Shown one piece after another: positions 49,874 to 62,434 of a stretch of DNA of 64,000 nucleotides. Source of the DNA: Hippophae tibetana (Eukaryota; Streptophyta; Magnoliopsida; Rosales; Elaeagnaceae); the NCBI GenBank assembly GCA_037013495.1, contig CM072807.1:2949001-3013000 (forward strand), written 5' to 3'. The number at the start of each line of letters is the position of its first letter. Position 1 is the first letter of the stretch. Both the position numbers and the translations under genes were made by a program. The notes beneath the pieces were generated by a model that did no database searches, was not told the origin of the DNA, and saw nothing but the letters and a program-made list of their open reading frames with translations.

Positions 49874-52800
49874 ATGGCCTTAAGACGTCGGCATTTGAGA
49901 GAAACCTCATGGTCATTGCTTCAATCTTTTTCAGGTAACTCTATTTGAATATCTGAGTTTATAAAGTTTTCAGCTTTTTCTTGTACGTCTTTGAATTTCC
50001 TATCTCTTTATGGTGGATTTAAAGGGAGCATATAACATCGAGTTTATGAGGAGGTTGGTGATATATCATATATGCGATCATGCACAAGTGTTTTGTTTAT
50101 GCAGACGTGTAATAAGCATTTGAATGTCTTTAATTATAGTTGGTTCTTATGTAAGAGAAGGTATTGCTTATATTTACCTTCTTTACAAAATTTTGGACAG
50201 GTGACAGTTGTCAACAATGTAGAACAGCTATTAACATTTTGGCATTATCTAGAGTTCTTCAATCACAAGCTTGGGAGAGAACTGAAAGACTGATTAAACA
50301 TAGAGAATTTCATTCCAAAAGGTAATTACTTATCTGTTTCGCTATGACATATTGCAAATTTTAACTTGCATTCCTATTATCATGTCATTATTGCGTGTGT
50401 ATAGAAGTGGATCTGATGTATATGCGTGTGTTAAAATAGATAGAGAGATCACATGGACAAAGGCATAATTTTTTTCTTGGACAAAGTTATAATTTATGTA
50501 CATATTCATTAGAGTATACTTGTCATTTTCGGATATAAAAATATTTTCTATGTTTAGCTCGTGAATCATGGTTGGTCTAATGATATGAGTCATGAGATCC
50601 AGGGTTGTCCATTTTGTCTAATAATGAATTACATGTATGTTTAAGATGTGGGTGGACCAATTTAATACTTGTGTCCCACTTCTTGTTGTCTTTTTCTCTC
50701 ATTGAAGCTTTGATATTTCTCCTAACTTCAGTGTGACAATCTCTTCCAGGTTTCTCTCCGGAGCAGGAGTACCAAGAAAGTTTACAGCTGATTTAGAACT
50801 TCTGCCCTTCATTATGTCTACCTTAGATAAACATAAAGGTACTGAAATTATTCCTATATAGTGTACGGTTATCTATTTTGGCTTCATCTCATAAACAGTG
50901 ATGGTTTTAGTAAAATTAACGTTGGAGTGATAGCAATCATTTGTCCTTTGGAATGAGGTGATTCTATTCTTATTGATTCTACCTTTTTGTGAAGTAAACA
51001 ATTAAGGAAAATTCATCTAATGGTTATTTGCTATCTCCAAGTAACTTCTGTTAATGTAATGCAGAATATCTAAATAGAGTCCAGTTTTATTCTAAAATTT
51101 TGACTGCTTGCATTTTCTTCTTGATTCTCTTTGAAGTACAGCAGTTAGCTCTATATGCACTAGTTACTGTATTTATTTCTAAGTCAATATTTTGCTATTC
51201 CCCGTATAAAACTCTTTTGTATAATCTGGTAGTTAACTTTAAGGTTAGTATTACTAATAAACACAATAATTAAATTTCGTGCATGGTTCAAATTAATACA
51301 ATTCAACCTTTTTAAGTAATAATGTTTGGTTGTACAACCACCTTGCCGTTTTTCTTATTCAGATTTTGTGCAGTTTAATGTGATACATTTGATTATATAA
51401 CTGAGCTCTAATTTCATTGACCTTATGTTCCTAGATTCTCATCCCACATTTCTATTCATTGCCCTTTTTATGAATATACAGGGCCAAATCACTGCTGGTT
51501 GAACAAGTATGAAAGATCAGTAAATCTTTTCAAAAAAGATGGATTATTTTTGGTTTTTGCCGGACGGCTTTTAGAAATGTCTTTGTCGACTGGCTTTGAA
51601 ACTGTCAAAATAGTTGAAAAAATTAAATTACTACAGCAGAGGTAGAGGAATCTTGTTGTTTCTTTTTTATTTCAACTGGGTGTATTTAAATTAATAGGTT
51701 ATCATTCTAACCCTCTCTCTCTCCAACCCCTCCTCTGTGCATATGTTATTTCAGATTTTCTCAGCTCCAGGTCGTGGGTTTTCAGTCAAGCAGTTTATTA
51801 GATTCTGCTGCTGATAGAAGTAACTTAGTCCATTTTATATTGAAAGAATACATTACTTTTCCCATTTTATTGTCGGACAAGAACTTCTCTGAGGTGAGGT
51901 GACAATCCTTTGCTCAACTTTTGGGATTATCTTTTTTTTCCTTACCCTTTTTGTGCACGCGCCTGCATGCATTATAGTCATAATTCTGCCAACTTTATTT
52001 TTTGTAATTGTTTGCTTGTTTTAGTTAAATGTATTTTTTCTTGCAACATATGATGCATTTGAAGGTCTTAAATGAGCCTGGATCACCTTTCTTTATTTCC
52101 AATTACTTTGTATTTTGTCCTTTTTCTTGGCTATATTAACTGGTTTCCTTGTTATTATATGAGTTGCATTTGTGTGCAGGTGGACAATGGGTCATACTAC
52201 ATATTATTTAAAGATGTTAAGAGTCCAATATTTTATCAAGAGGGCGATATGGATTTTGAGGTTCTTTATAAAGGTATGCTCTGTATTATGTTGTTGTCAT
52301 AGCTTTTTTATAATAATGAAGTTTTTCTTGTTCTAGTCTTTTTCAGCAATTCTTATAGTGTCATTAAACTATTTGCATGTTAACATTCCAGTTAAAATTT
52401 GAATGCTTCATTTCGCAAGAAATTTTTTCATTTATTTGAGCGAGGTGCAGGTGTGAAGTAAGGGGCTAATATTAGCCTTTAGAAAGTAGTAAATAATTGA
52501 TTGCCCAAAATCTGAACAACTTAAACTTAATTTGCTTCACAGATGTGGCCTGAAGCTACAATCTTCCAGTCTTGGCATTACTGTTCTTAAGGATCTTAAG
52601 ATGACTATTGTTTATGTTTGTCTAGATGTCATTGCTTGCTTTGCTACCATTATATTTGTAGCAATGAGTTTCATTGGATACGTTTTTCATCAAGATTTCC
52701 TTAAGAATTTTAAATTTAAAAATAGTCTGTATGGTTAAGGAAGCAACATGGCCCAGGATGATCTATGAAATTTGTCAATAGAACCTGTACTATTAATGTG

Positions 52801-55433
52801 ATTTTACTGTACAATGTTTATGGAGAGAAATAAAGCTGCAAGGAGAAACAACCCTGCATAATCAGTTTCATCAGATGAGAAAATACCTGAAAAAATTGTA
52901 ATCCTTTAGTGTAAGTTATTCCATGTCTATGTAGTTCTTTCCTTACCAATTCATTTTTAATAAGAAATTAAAAGAAGAGAGTGTGGGTCTTCAGATTTTT
53001 ATTTTTACAAATGTTTTTATTTTCAAGGAAACCTCGTAAAGAACTATGGTTGGAGTTTTCTTTATTTCCCAATTTGCATATAGTTGATGATTATTTGCTG
53101 GTTTTGAAGTATATTTTAGTACATTCTCAACAAACAGACATGGACACTTTCATATTCTGTTTATCCTATAGTCTTATTGATCTCATGCAGCTATTGAGGA
53201 GCTACATCTGCAGCATAAAGCAAATTCTAGTTCAGCTGATCTTTTCATAAACACTTTCATGAATCAAACTGATATCATCAAGGAACCATGTTTACAATAT
53301 TTGCGGAACATCTTCTTTTACTTCCCAGGTATGGGCTTTTCATCAAACTCGAGAAGTTCTCGAATCCTTAAAGTGAACTTTCTTACTTGTTAAGTTCCTA
53401 CTAATCTAGGACTTCAGAGTTAGGAATATTTCATAGTTAAGAAAAACTTGTAGGGGAAAAAAAAATCTAAACCAGTTAAGAAAAACTTGTAGGGAAAAAA
53501 AAAATCCAAACCAGGTAACCGTGGAATAAAAACAGATTAAAGAACCCTGGATAGCTGAAGATGCCCTTCCTTTACTTTGTTATATTTAGTTTCTATTATA
53601 AAAGCCGTTTTATAAACAGTTATTACTAAAAACATTGATCCGATATCCTCACTTTTCATTGCATTTATTAATTTTCTATTACGGGCAAGACTCACTTTGT
53701 GTGCAATTTCTGTCTATGTCAAAGTATGCATCATAAAGAGCTTCTCTCTCTCTTTTCTGGATATATTTAGTTTATCATGCACTATGAAATCTCATCTATC
53801 TATTTCCCTCCTCCTTTATCAGTTAATACTCGTTTCACAACCTTTACTTTTATGTTCAGGTTGCATAACTGCAGAAGAAGGTGGAGATCGTCTATTCTTT
53901 TCTGACAGCAATCATCACCGAGTTATCATACATAATGGCAATGGAAAGATTCTGGACTGTGTATGAAACTTGTCTAATAGTTTTCATGTTAGATTGCAAT
54001 TTGGTTTGAAGTCATTTATTTGCCTGATGTGTTTACGTATTGATTTTTCAATTAGATGGAAAAAAATGCCAAGAAATTTCCATCTTCTGTGCAGAAACCA
54101 AGTGTTTCTCTTTGTTTGTATATCATATCTGAAGAAAATATTGAGAGATAGTGGAGAGAAACTGAATTCTTGTTTTATTTTCTCTGATTAATTCAAATGT
54201 ATATACAGCACTATAAATAGGACTAAAAGGTAGACAAATTCCCACTAACTTAGGAATAATACAGCTGATATCAACAACTAAAATCCAACTTGTTCTACAC
54301 TAAATTCACAGCCTGTACAACACTATTTCAGCCTAATATTCTCAGAAAATTTACATATCTCATCATTATCAATGTGTAAATTGACATGTAATAGAGCCAC
54401 TGGTGCATGATAAATTTATAGATTTACATCATAAAGTTTTGAAACCTAGGTTATAGTCAGAGTAGTGGATGATTATCTCTTGCCATTAATAAGTAATGGC
54501 ATATAGAAACACTCCTTCATGAAGCTTTTAATTTCCTAAGGTTTATTCAGTTCTTTTACATCAGTTGATATCATGTACTAGGTCACAATTTTATGGTCTG
54601 CACTGATCATGTCACTGTTTTTTCTTACGTATGGATTTACTTCTACGATAAGGATATAGTCAAGTATCACTTGGGGCTTACTTTTACACTTCAATTTTTT
54701 TTATGCCAGATTGGTTCTTCCCCAGGCTTTGAGGATGGAGAATTTGAGTCTGCCAAATTGTTGAGGCCAGCAGCTTCTTTTTATGCTGCTGCTGAGGATT
54801 GCTTGTATTTTGTTGATTCAGAGGTATGCATTAACTTTTGAATCTGGCTACATCCCATTTTGATATTATATGCCAACTATTATTTGTTTCATGCAATTTT
54901 TGACTTATTTGTCTTTTGCGGGTATCCTCAACTAAGAATCATGCCATCTTTTTTTTTTTTCCCCCGAGGAAAGAATCATGCCATCAGGAGAGCTGATCTG
55001 GAGAGAAGAGTTGTAGAGACTATCTTTCCATCATGCTACAATAAAAAGAAAACTAATCAGACTAATCAAATTTGGACCTGGATCATGGACAAGTTAGGTT
55101 TTGGGAGTGATGCTGGTACAAAGCCTGAAGAATTTGATGGCCAACCACTATTATTTCCGTGGCATCTGTTGAATTCAGATGATGGTTGTCTCTTAGTTAT
55201 AAACAGAAGGTACGGACCGATTCATTTGATTTATTGCAGTCAAAATATATTTGAAATTTAGCAGAGAAGCTTTAGAATATCTATAATCATGTGAGTTGTA
55301 TTTTGGTCATTATTAGGGATGTGCAAAAATTACCCGAACCGAATTTAAAAGGTTATTGGGTTAGTTTGGTTTTAAATTTTGAAGAACCGATCAAGTATGG
55401 GTTGGTTCGGTTTTTAAATTTCAAAAACCAATT

Positions 55434-55467
<34 letters not shown>

Positions 55468-58400
55468 ATTTAATTTTTTATTTATTTGTTTTTATATTGT
55501 TCATATTTTCTTCAATTTAAAAATTTAAAATCTATGATCATAGTCATCTACAATCTCAAGTCTTTTTTTAGTTATATTTGTGTGCATAGTATAGATAAAA
55601 ATATTTACATTAATATATGTGCATAGTTTAATATTTAACTTATATATAAAATTTAAAGTTTGTATAATCAAATATATTTTTAATGAACAAGAACTTATGC
55701 CCACAATCTAGAGAAAAATAAAAATTTCGGAAACCAATACAACCAGCCTAATTTTTTTGGTTCAGTTTGGATTGGTTTGGTTTGGTTTTTACTTTTTAAA
55801 AACCGATTAGATTGGGTTGGTTCGATTTTTAGTTCAAAACCGAACTAACCCAACTTTACGGTCATTATGTTGAAATATTTACTGCTTATCCTATTATAAT
55901 TTTTGATGAGCTGTCTTACTAGGAGGGCTGGTAAACCAGTAAAAGGGAACGTCAATGGATATTCTGAATATTATGCTTTTATCTATTTAAATACATTATT
56001 TGTTTCATAATATCTTGAATTTAAATATCACTTGGGCTTTATTATGGTATAGTGCTGGCCACTAAACGTTTGAAATTCGTAGAGAAAGTTGGTGTAATGT
56101 ATATTTGTTCTATTTGCAGCCTTGATACTTTATGGATCATAGATTTGGCTTCATCAGAGATTAAAGAAATTATCGAAGGTTTGACATTTATTTGGCTTCC
56201 ATTTATGTTGCAAGTAAATTAGGTCTTACATATATCTTACCAAATTTACACAGGGCTTCCAAGAATCTTGGAAATATGTGGACAACAGATTTCGGAAAAA
56301 TTATCACCTTTGAAAGATATGCCGCATGATTGGTCGCAAGAGCAAGCTAATATTGCCTATTCGCCAGAGGGTCTCCCATATACTGGTCTGATGTCTTCAA
56401 TGACAACCTTGCCTAATCACCCAATCATTTGTGACACAGGTTCCAACTTTAGTGGATTGTTTTCTTTTTGTTTCTTCACTTACGTAGTTTGTGAATGTTG
56501 TATTTTTTTTCCTATTTTTATTATTATTATATATTTTTTTTTATCTGTTTGAAGTCGGACAGAGAATTTTGAAGCGAAGTGGAGAATCCAAAGTCCCTTT
56601 GAGCTTTCAGTTTTCAAATTTTGGTATGCTTGGATTGCCTTATTGGATGTCTCCCCGAATGGATGGAGTTTTTACTCTGTAAGTGCATATACAAAAATCA
56701 AAGTGTCTTCTTTTGCATACAGAAATTAAATGATTATTTTGGATCCTTTTAACTGTCTAGATTCATCTTTTACAGGCGAAGTTGTGGGAAACTTGATTGT
56801 TTGAATTTTCACATTAGTTATGTTGCTTCTTCATTTTCTTGCATTGTATTGTTTTATTTTAAACCATGCTCAAGTGAAATTTACTGAATCCCTGCTGAAT
56901 TGGCAGCGGCAATGGATTTCATGGAGCACAGGTTGATCATGTCCAGTGTTTTCGTCCACTGCCAGGTAACTATTTAGTCTATTTTATGACAAACAATCCT
57001 AAGGTTAGGAGTAATTTTTCCTTCAGTTTTTCATGAAATTTCCAATTCCATCATTTGCGGTAGAACTTAATTAAGCAAAGAGATTAGAGTTGGAAGCAGC
57101 TGGGTTGGGTCGAGGGAAAAATTGCACCAAATGCAATGTTTCTTGCTTATAATATCATGGACCGACTGAATGATAATGGGCCTAAAATCTGCCAAGTTAA
57201 TCTGTTAAATGTCAAGTTGTCTTTGAGTTTTGAGATTAAGTTTCGTGATTACCTTATCCCACACATCGCTTACTTGTAACTAGTCAATACCCTTATGAAA
57301 AATTATTCGCCACGTAAGGTCTTGGTCGAATCCATTTTGAATTTGATAAACGTGTTGCATGTGAGGTATGTGTTTGTGTATGTTCTATAAATCCTACCCG
57401 ATGTTGATTAGAAATTGGAATTCACAAGAATTGGTTTAGTATAATATTGATTTCAGACTATATGTTAATTGTGTCGAGTATTGTTATCTAAAAATATTAA
57501 CATATTACCTTGCATTAGGTCCAACAATGTTGAACCTAAAAAATCAATTAAGGTTGGGAAATAGAGGAGTATTGTCTTTATCAAGAAAAGACGAAAAATT
57601 TTGTGGTCTATTTGAAACAATTTCAACTTGAAGCAATCTGTGTTGTAGCATTCCTTACTGAATTGGAGCTTTGCTACTCGTATGACAGGGAAAATTGACA
57701 TACAGTTAAATATAAATATCCCAGTAGATACTGAACTTGTGGAACAATTAGAAGATGGTTGTATTTGGTGCCGGGCAAGAGGTGCTGCCACAGAGGTGTC
57801 AAGTGTGGAGGATCTAACGGGTTCAACAGAGAAGGTACAGTACTTACTCTTCTGGAGATTTTGTGCATATGTGTGTGAGTACACTCCTTTCCATGCTTTT
57901 ACCAGTTTATCAGAATTTGGCGTGTGCAGGTTGGAGCTGCCCAACGATGGTATGATGAGCTGGATAATCTTGTCTTCTCAGAACCAGAATTTGTCGTTGA
58001 AGAAACTGATACAACTTTGGACACAAGATCTCAAGATGATTGGGTTCGCATTAATGCTACAGTCAATGCAAGTCCTGGAACAAGTGAGGTATGGACTTTA
58101 AATTATTCTTTTTGCCTCGTCTCTCACTGGTTTAATGAGCTGCATCAGGGACCAGTTGGGTATTTACAATTTGGTTTTAACGAAATTTTCATCTTGAGGA
58201 TATGGTTTTTGTGTCAAATATCTAAAGGTTAAATTTTTTTGTTGATTTAATAAATATATAAATTAATTAAATAAATATAATATATATTGGGCACAGATAG
58301 AGACATATATAAGTATAACTGTATCCGCATCGTAACTATCACTTCGTGATTGGGGGATGCTCGAACTCGCCTTGTCTTCGAAATTAATTGAATAAAATTT

Positions 58401-61321
58401 GAACCAATGGTGCGAATAACCGAACATGCAGTTAAAATGCCCATTCCTAAAGGGAGAGGAGAAATTATGGTGGGAGGAAAAGAAATCACGAGGCCACCTC
58501 GAACCTAAAAAAGAGAAACCTAAAAAAGAGAAACCACCTAGTGAGTTGAGGCCACCTCATATGCTCCACATGTAATTTGGTAGGAGAAATAAAAACGTTA
58601 TTGATATGGCCCTACCTTCTAACTCTGATGCTTTTCTTGATGATATTACCATGCCTTTAAATAAATCTTCTGAGATTGACAATGAGGTACATGTTCATCC
58701 TTTATCTTCTACTAATGATATTTCCGCTTCTAATATACCTTTTGATCCTGTAGTGTCAATATCTACCATCTTAAACCCATTTGATAATGATCAATATAGG
58801 AGGGTATCCTCTTAGAGCTTGTAAATAGTATGATAAATTGGATTTCTCTAAGCCTTCATCTAACATTATTTATCCCATATCTAACTTTGTTTTTTATCGT
58901 CATTTGTCCAAAACTCACTTAGCTTTTGCACTTTAGATTTCTTCTGTACCTATCCCAAGTCATTCTGATGAGGTTCTTGAAAATCTCAAGTGAAAATCAA
59001 CTATGTTAAGAAATGAATGCTCTCTATAAGAACTATACTTAGGAGTTGGTCGAATTACCAAATAAAAAGGAGATTGTGAGTTGTAAGTGAATATTCCGAT
59101 GGAACATAGGAGAGGAATAAGGCCAAAGTAGTGGCTAAAAGATATGCTCAAACTTATGGGATTGACTATAAGTATGGTGTCCAAAATGACTACTGTGCTA
59201 GGTATACTTTTTATTGTTGTGACCATTACTTCAATTCGATGTAAAAAGTGTATTTGTCCATGGAGATTTGTCAATGGAGTTATATATGGATTCTTCTCCC
59301 ATGCTCCCAATAGAAGATAGGAAGATGTACTGGTTGAAGAAAGTGTTGTATTGGTTGAAACAATCACCCAAGGCATAGTTTGGCAAGTTGAGTTGGTCAA
59401 TGAATAAATATGGTTTTAAATAAATTTAGGTAGATTTGTCAATGTTTGTTATAGGTAGTAATGTTGGTGAGATAAAAAGATTATGTAGTTATTTTGTCAA
59501 AGAATATGAAATGATCTAAGAAATTTGAAATATTTCTTAGGTATTGAAGTTTCTAAATCTAAACAAAGACTCTTTTTCAACGAAAGTATAGATCTTTTGA
59601 TTAAAATTGGTAATTCTGTTTGTATTCCTATAGTGTAGTAGGAAAAGTGATTTACTTGACTTATACTTGACTTGATTTATTTTTTGTTATGAGTGTAGTA
59701 AGTTAGTTCATGCATAATTCGAGTGACTGATACATAGAAGTTGTGAATTAGATTTTGACCTATTTGAAGTTCTCTCTGGGCAAGGATATTTTGTTTTCGA
59801 AACATGGATATCGATATTATGAGTTGCATCGATTCTGATTTTGGAGGTTCCATGATAGATAGAAAATCAAATTCAGGATACCTTATATTTATTGGAGTAA
59901 ATTTAATGACTTGGATAAGTAAAAAACAGAACATGGTATCGTTGTACATTATAGAGGATAGAGATTGAGTATCGTGCTCTTTATCATGATGTTACAGAGG
60001 TTCATTAGTTAAATTTTTTGCTAAGTGAGTTTGGTTTTGGTCTTTAAGAAGTCTATGACTTTATTCTATGATAATACTACAATAATTGAGATTACAAATA
60101 ATCTGGTACAACATGATCTAACTAAGCGCATTGAATTTGATAGAAATTATATCAAAGACAATTTGGATGGTGGTGTCATTAATGTCCCATACATAAGAGT
60201 TTTGATTAATTAGGTGATATCATGACTCATGTTACATGAAAGTTGCTTCTATACATCACTATCCTAATTGGACATGTATGATATCTATGTTCTAATTTTA
60301 GGAAAAAAGTTGAAATGTACATTTATTTTTAAAATTATTCTAAAGATATTTATTTATTTATTATTATTCTATACATATTTGTATTTATGATTATATTCAT
60401 TATCCTTCTTTAAATATGATTAACATATTTGTGTAAATACCATATTAAGATTAAGCATTTTTTCTCGTTATAATTTAATTGTAATCAATTTACTATATGT
60501 AATTAGAGATAAAAAAAAATCCGTTCATTATATGTACCTCAATTTTTTTATTTTTTAATTAATAATGTATATATATATAATTTTTATGCTTTAAAATATT
60601 TTAATAAAATAAATTTATTTTTTATTTTATTAATTTAAAATTATTGATTATTTAATAATATTTTATCTTAAAATTAAAGATATCTTTCAATTTTAAAGAT
60701 ATTATAAAAATTTCACTTAATAGACATTATTTTTAGTTTTGAAAATCATATTTGATATTTTAAAAAGATTTTGTGATATTTTTAAAGAAAATGTAAACTT
60801 TCAAAATATTATTGATATTTTTTTCCAAATACAAAGCATATTTTCGAATCATTTGCTTCGTATGTCTTCATATATATATATATATATATATTGTGCGATG
60901 GCCCACATGTTGTATGAGTATTAAAACCAGATATTTACCTTTCGTGCGGGCTTTTTAGTTCGAAGTAGTGCTAACATCTCACGGGCAAAACATAGTGACT
61001 AACATCTTCATTTCTGTTATTGCACAGGTTATTGTAAATGCTGTAATGTATTTAAAACTTAAAAGAGACTTGGAAAATAACCAAGAGAAAATTGCAGGAA
61101 GGATATTGGATATTTTGAACTCAGAAAGAGGTGATAAATTTGAAAGAGAAACATGCATTGAGTTCTTGTTAAACTCTAAGAGGGACTTGAGAGATCTTAT
61201 ATTCATGAAGCCTATACATGTGAAGATACAATTGGATTGTCTCAACCATCCTAAAGCTGTGGAAAATTCCAAAGAAACTGTCCTTACTGACTCTTTCTTC
61301 GTGGTCAATGTGTCACTTTAG
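49874..61321 (+). CDS. EMB1974: NHL-repeat protein, EMB1974-like, 17 exons
   Basis: Exons: 49874-49934, 50201-50321, 50750-50838, 51482-51641, 51755-51893, 52180-52273, 53191-53328, 53860-53960, 54710-54823, 54974-55209, 56120-56178, 56254-56439, 56555-56678, 56907-56965, 57689-57834, 57930-58088, 61028-61321. The sum is 2280 nt: 759 codons plus stop, frame kept at every GT-AG junction. The Arg-rich N-terminus without acidic residues at first (MALRRRHL) suggests an organelle, probably mitochondrial, transit peptide. The centre has NHL beta-propeller blades (DRLFFSDSNHHRVIIHNGNG, then CLYFVDSE, and CLLVINRR / LDTLWIIDLAS). The C-terminal half is soluble and has no family motif I know. Arabidopsis EMB1974 (At3g07060) has the same NHL content and similar size; its loss is reported as embryo-defective. 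The exact molecular role is unknown. Intron 16 (2.94 kb) holds dead copia sequence; exon 10 has a duplicated acceptor. Confidence 0.9.
54934..54985 (+). repeat. 15-bp direct repeat duplicating the exon 10 splice acceptor
   Basis: AAGAATCATGCCATC occurs at 54934-54948 and again at 54971-54985, separated by 22 bp (T12 then CCCCCGAGGA). Only the second AAG/AATC acceptor keeps the reading frame of the NHL gene. Use of the first would add 37 nt and shift the frame. Confidence 0.85.
55312..55865. repeat. GGTTCGGTTT-rich dispersed repeat in intron 10 of the NHL gene
   Basis: Starts AGGGATGTGCAAAAATTACC and carries CCGAACCGAA, GGTTGGTTCGGTTTTTA and (GGTTT)n words near both ends (55330-55435 and 55740-55860) in both orientations. 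The AT-rich centre includes a (TA)n run. This is the layout of a non-autonomous DNA transposon with long subterminal inverted repeats. Related fragment at 21085-21222. Confidence 0.5.
55437..55464. repeat. (AT)n microsatellite
   Basis: About 28 bp of AT dinucleotides inside the intron 10 repeat. Confidence 0.95.
58500..60215 (+). pseudogene. Ty1/copia fragment inside intron 16 of the NHL gene
   Basis: Plus-strand copia debris. A polyprotein linker-like frame lies at 58606-58815. Reverse-transcriptase pieces near 59120-59420 read AKVVAKRYAQTYGIDYKYG, with further RT pieces in shifted frames. The RNase H tail at about 60050-60212 reads MTLFYDNTTIIEITNN, followed by a R-x-E-F-D-R-N-Y-I stretch. 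Stops and frameshifts are common. No LTR pair was found, so it is a truncated or nested relic. It shares the sense orientation of the host gene. Confidence 0.75.
60869..60891. repeat. (TA)n microsatellite
   Basis: About 23 bp of TA dinucleotides in intron 16 of the NHL gene. Confidence 0.95.
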
Positions 61322-62434
61322 TTTTACATTTTGAAAAATAAATATTTTTGGTTTTTTAATTTTTATTTCAGGGGCTATACATCAAGTGTAATTTGTATTT
61401 GCAATGTTGTACCAATTAGTAATTTTTTGGATTCCAAAATAAAGAACTTCAGATTGATTGAACACTAGTTCAAATTGTTCTTGGGCTGTCTAATTTTGAA
61501 CGCTATTTTGAAGATCTAATTTGTTAGTGAGTAGCATGTAAGATAAAAAAAATAGAAAAATAACAAAAATAACTTTTAAAAATTATAATTATACGAAAAA
61601 TTCATATGTTTTAAATATTAAATAAATTTGGTATATTATTTTATATCGAATAATGTTTAAATTTTATTCAAATTAAAGTATTGTTATTTAAAATTATTCT
61701 ACGTTAAATATCATTTAATTTGATATGTTTTATATTGATACAAGTTTTAATGATTTTTCTTTTGCAATTTTGCTCGAAAAATTTCCTACTATAATTCTGT
61801 TCAATCTCTCATACCATATGCAATTTTTATTTTTGTCTCTAAAAACATTGTCCTAAAAATATTTTGTTTAACGTCAATCGAAATCTCACGAACAAACACA
61901 ATTTGATTTTTGTTTCCACGTTTCTCTCTCTTAAAACAACATAGCTCTCTCTTAATAACGCCCTTACTTTTTCTCTCAGTGCCTTGCGGGAACACCAAAA
62001 ATTTTTTTAACCCTTTTTTGTTTCTTGCTGACCTACTTTGTTTTTGACGGTTCTCATTTCAATCCCTTAGTTTGTTGACTGAATTCCTTTTTAGTTCCAA
62101 TTATTCCCATGGAGTTCTTAATTTTCAGGGTTTGGTGGGTCTGGCATTTTAATTCTGCAGGTTGTCCTCCAATTCTTGTTTCTACCAACCATGTCTCAAA
62201 ACCCAAGTTTTTAGTTTCTTTCTTTAACAATTTAAAATCATTTTAAATACTTAAAATTCTCAATTTCTTCATCATTTGATCAAGTTTCGCTTTTTAGTAC
62301 ATAAAACATTTATGGGTTTAGCTACTAAATAGATTTACTTGATTAATTTGTGCAAAGGAAACTAGGGTTTTCTGGGTGTTAACCGTCAAAGTTATAGAAA
62401 GAAAATATCAAAAGGGTTTTGAAACATTAAAGAG
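61322..62434. other. Intergenic region between the NHL gene and the kinase; kinase promoter and 5' UTR
   Basis: The first part holds the NHL gene 3' UTR. AT-rich spacer follows to about 61800, then normal-composition sequence (61800-62434) that is probably promoter and leader of the kinase. No frame on either strand is supported. Confidence 0.5.

Noticed and set aside
57465..57944. 159-codon minus-strand open frame
   Set aside because: Antisense to exon 15 and flanking introns of the NHL gene, which has consistent splice phases on the other strand.
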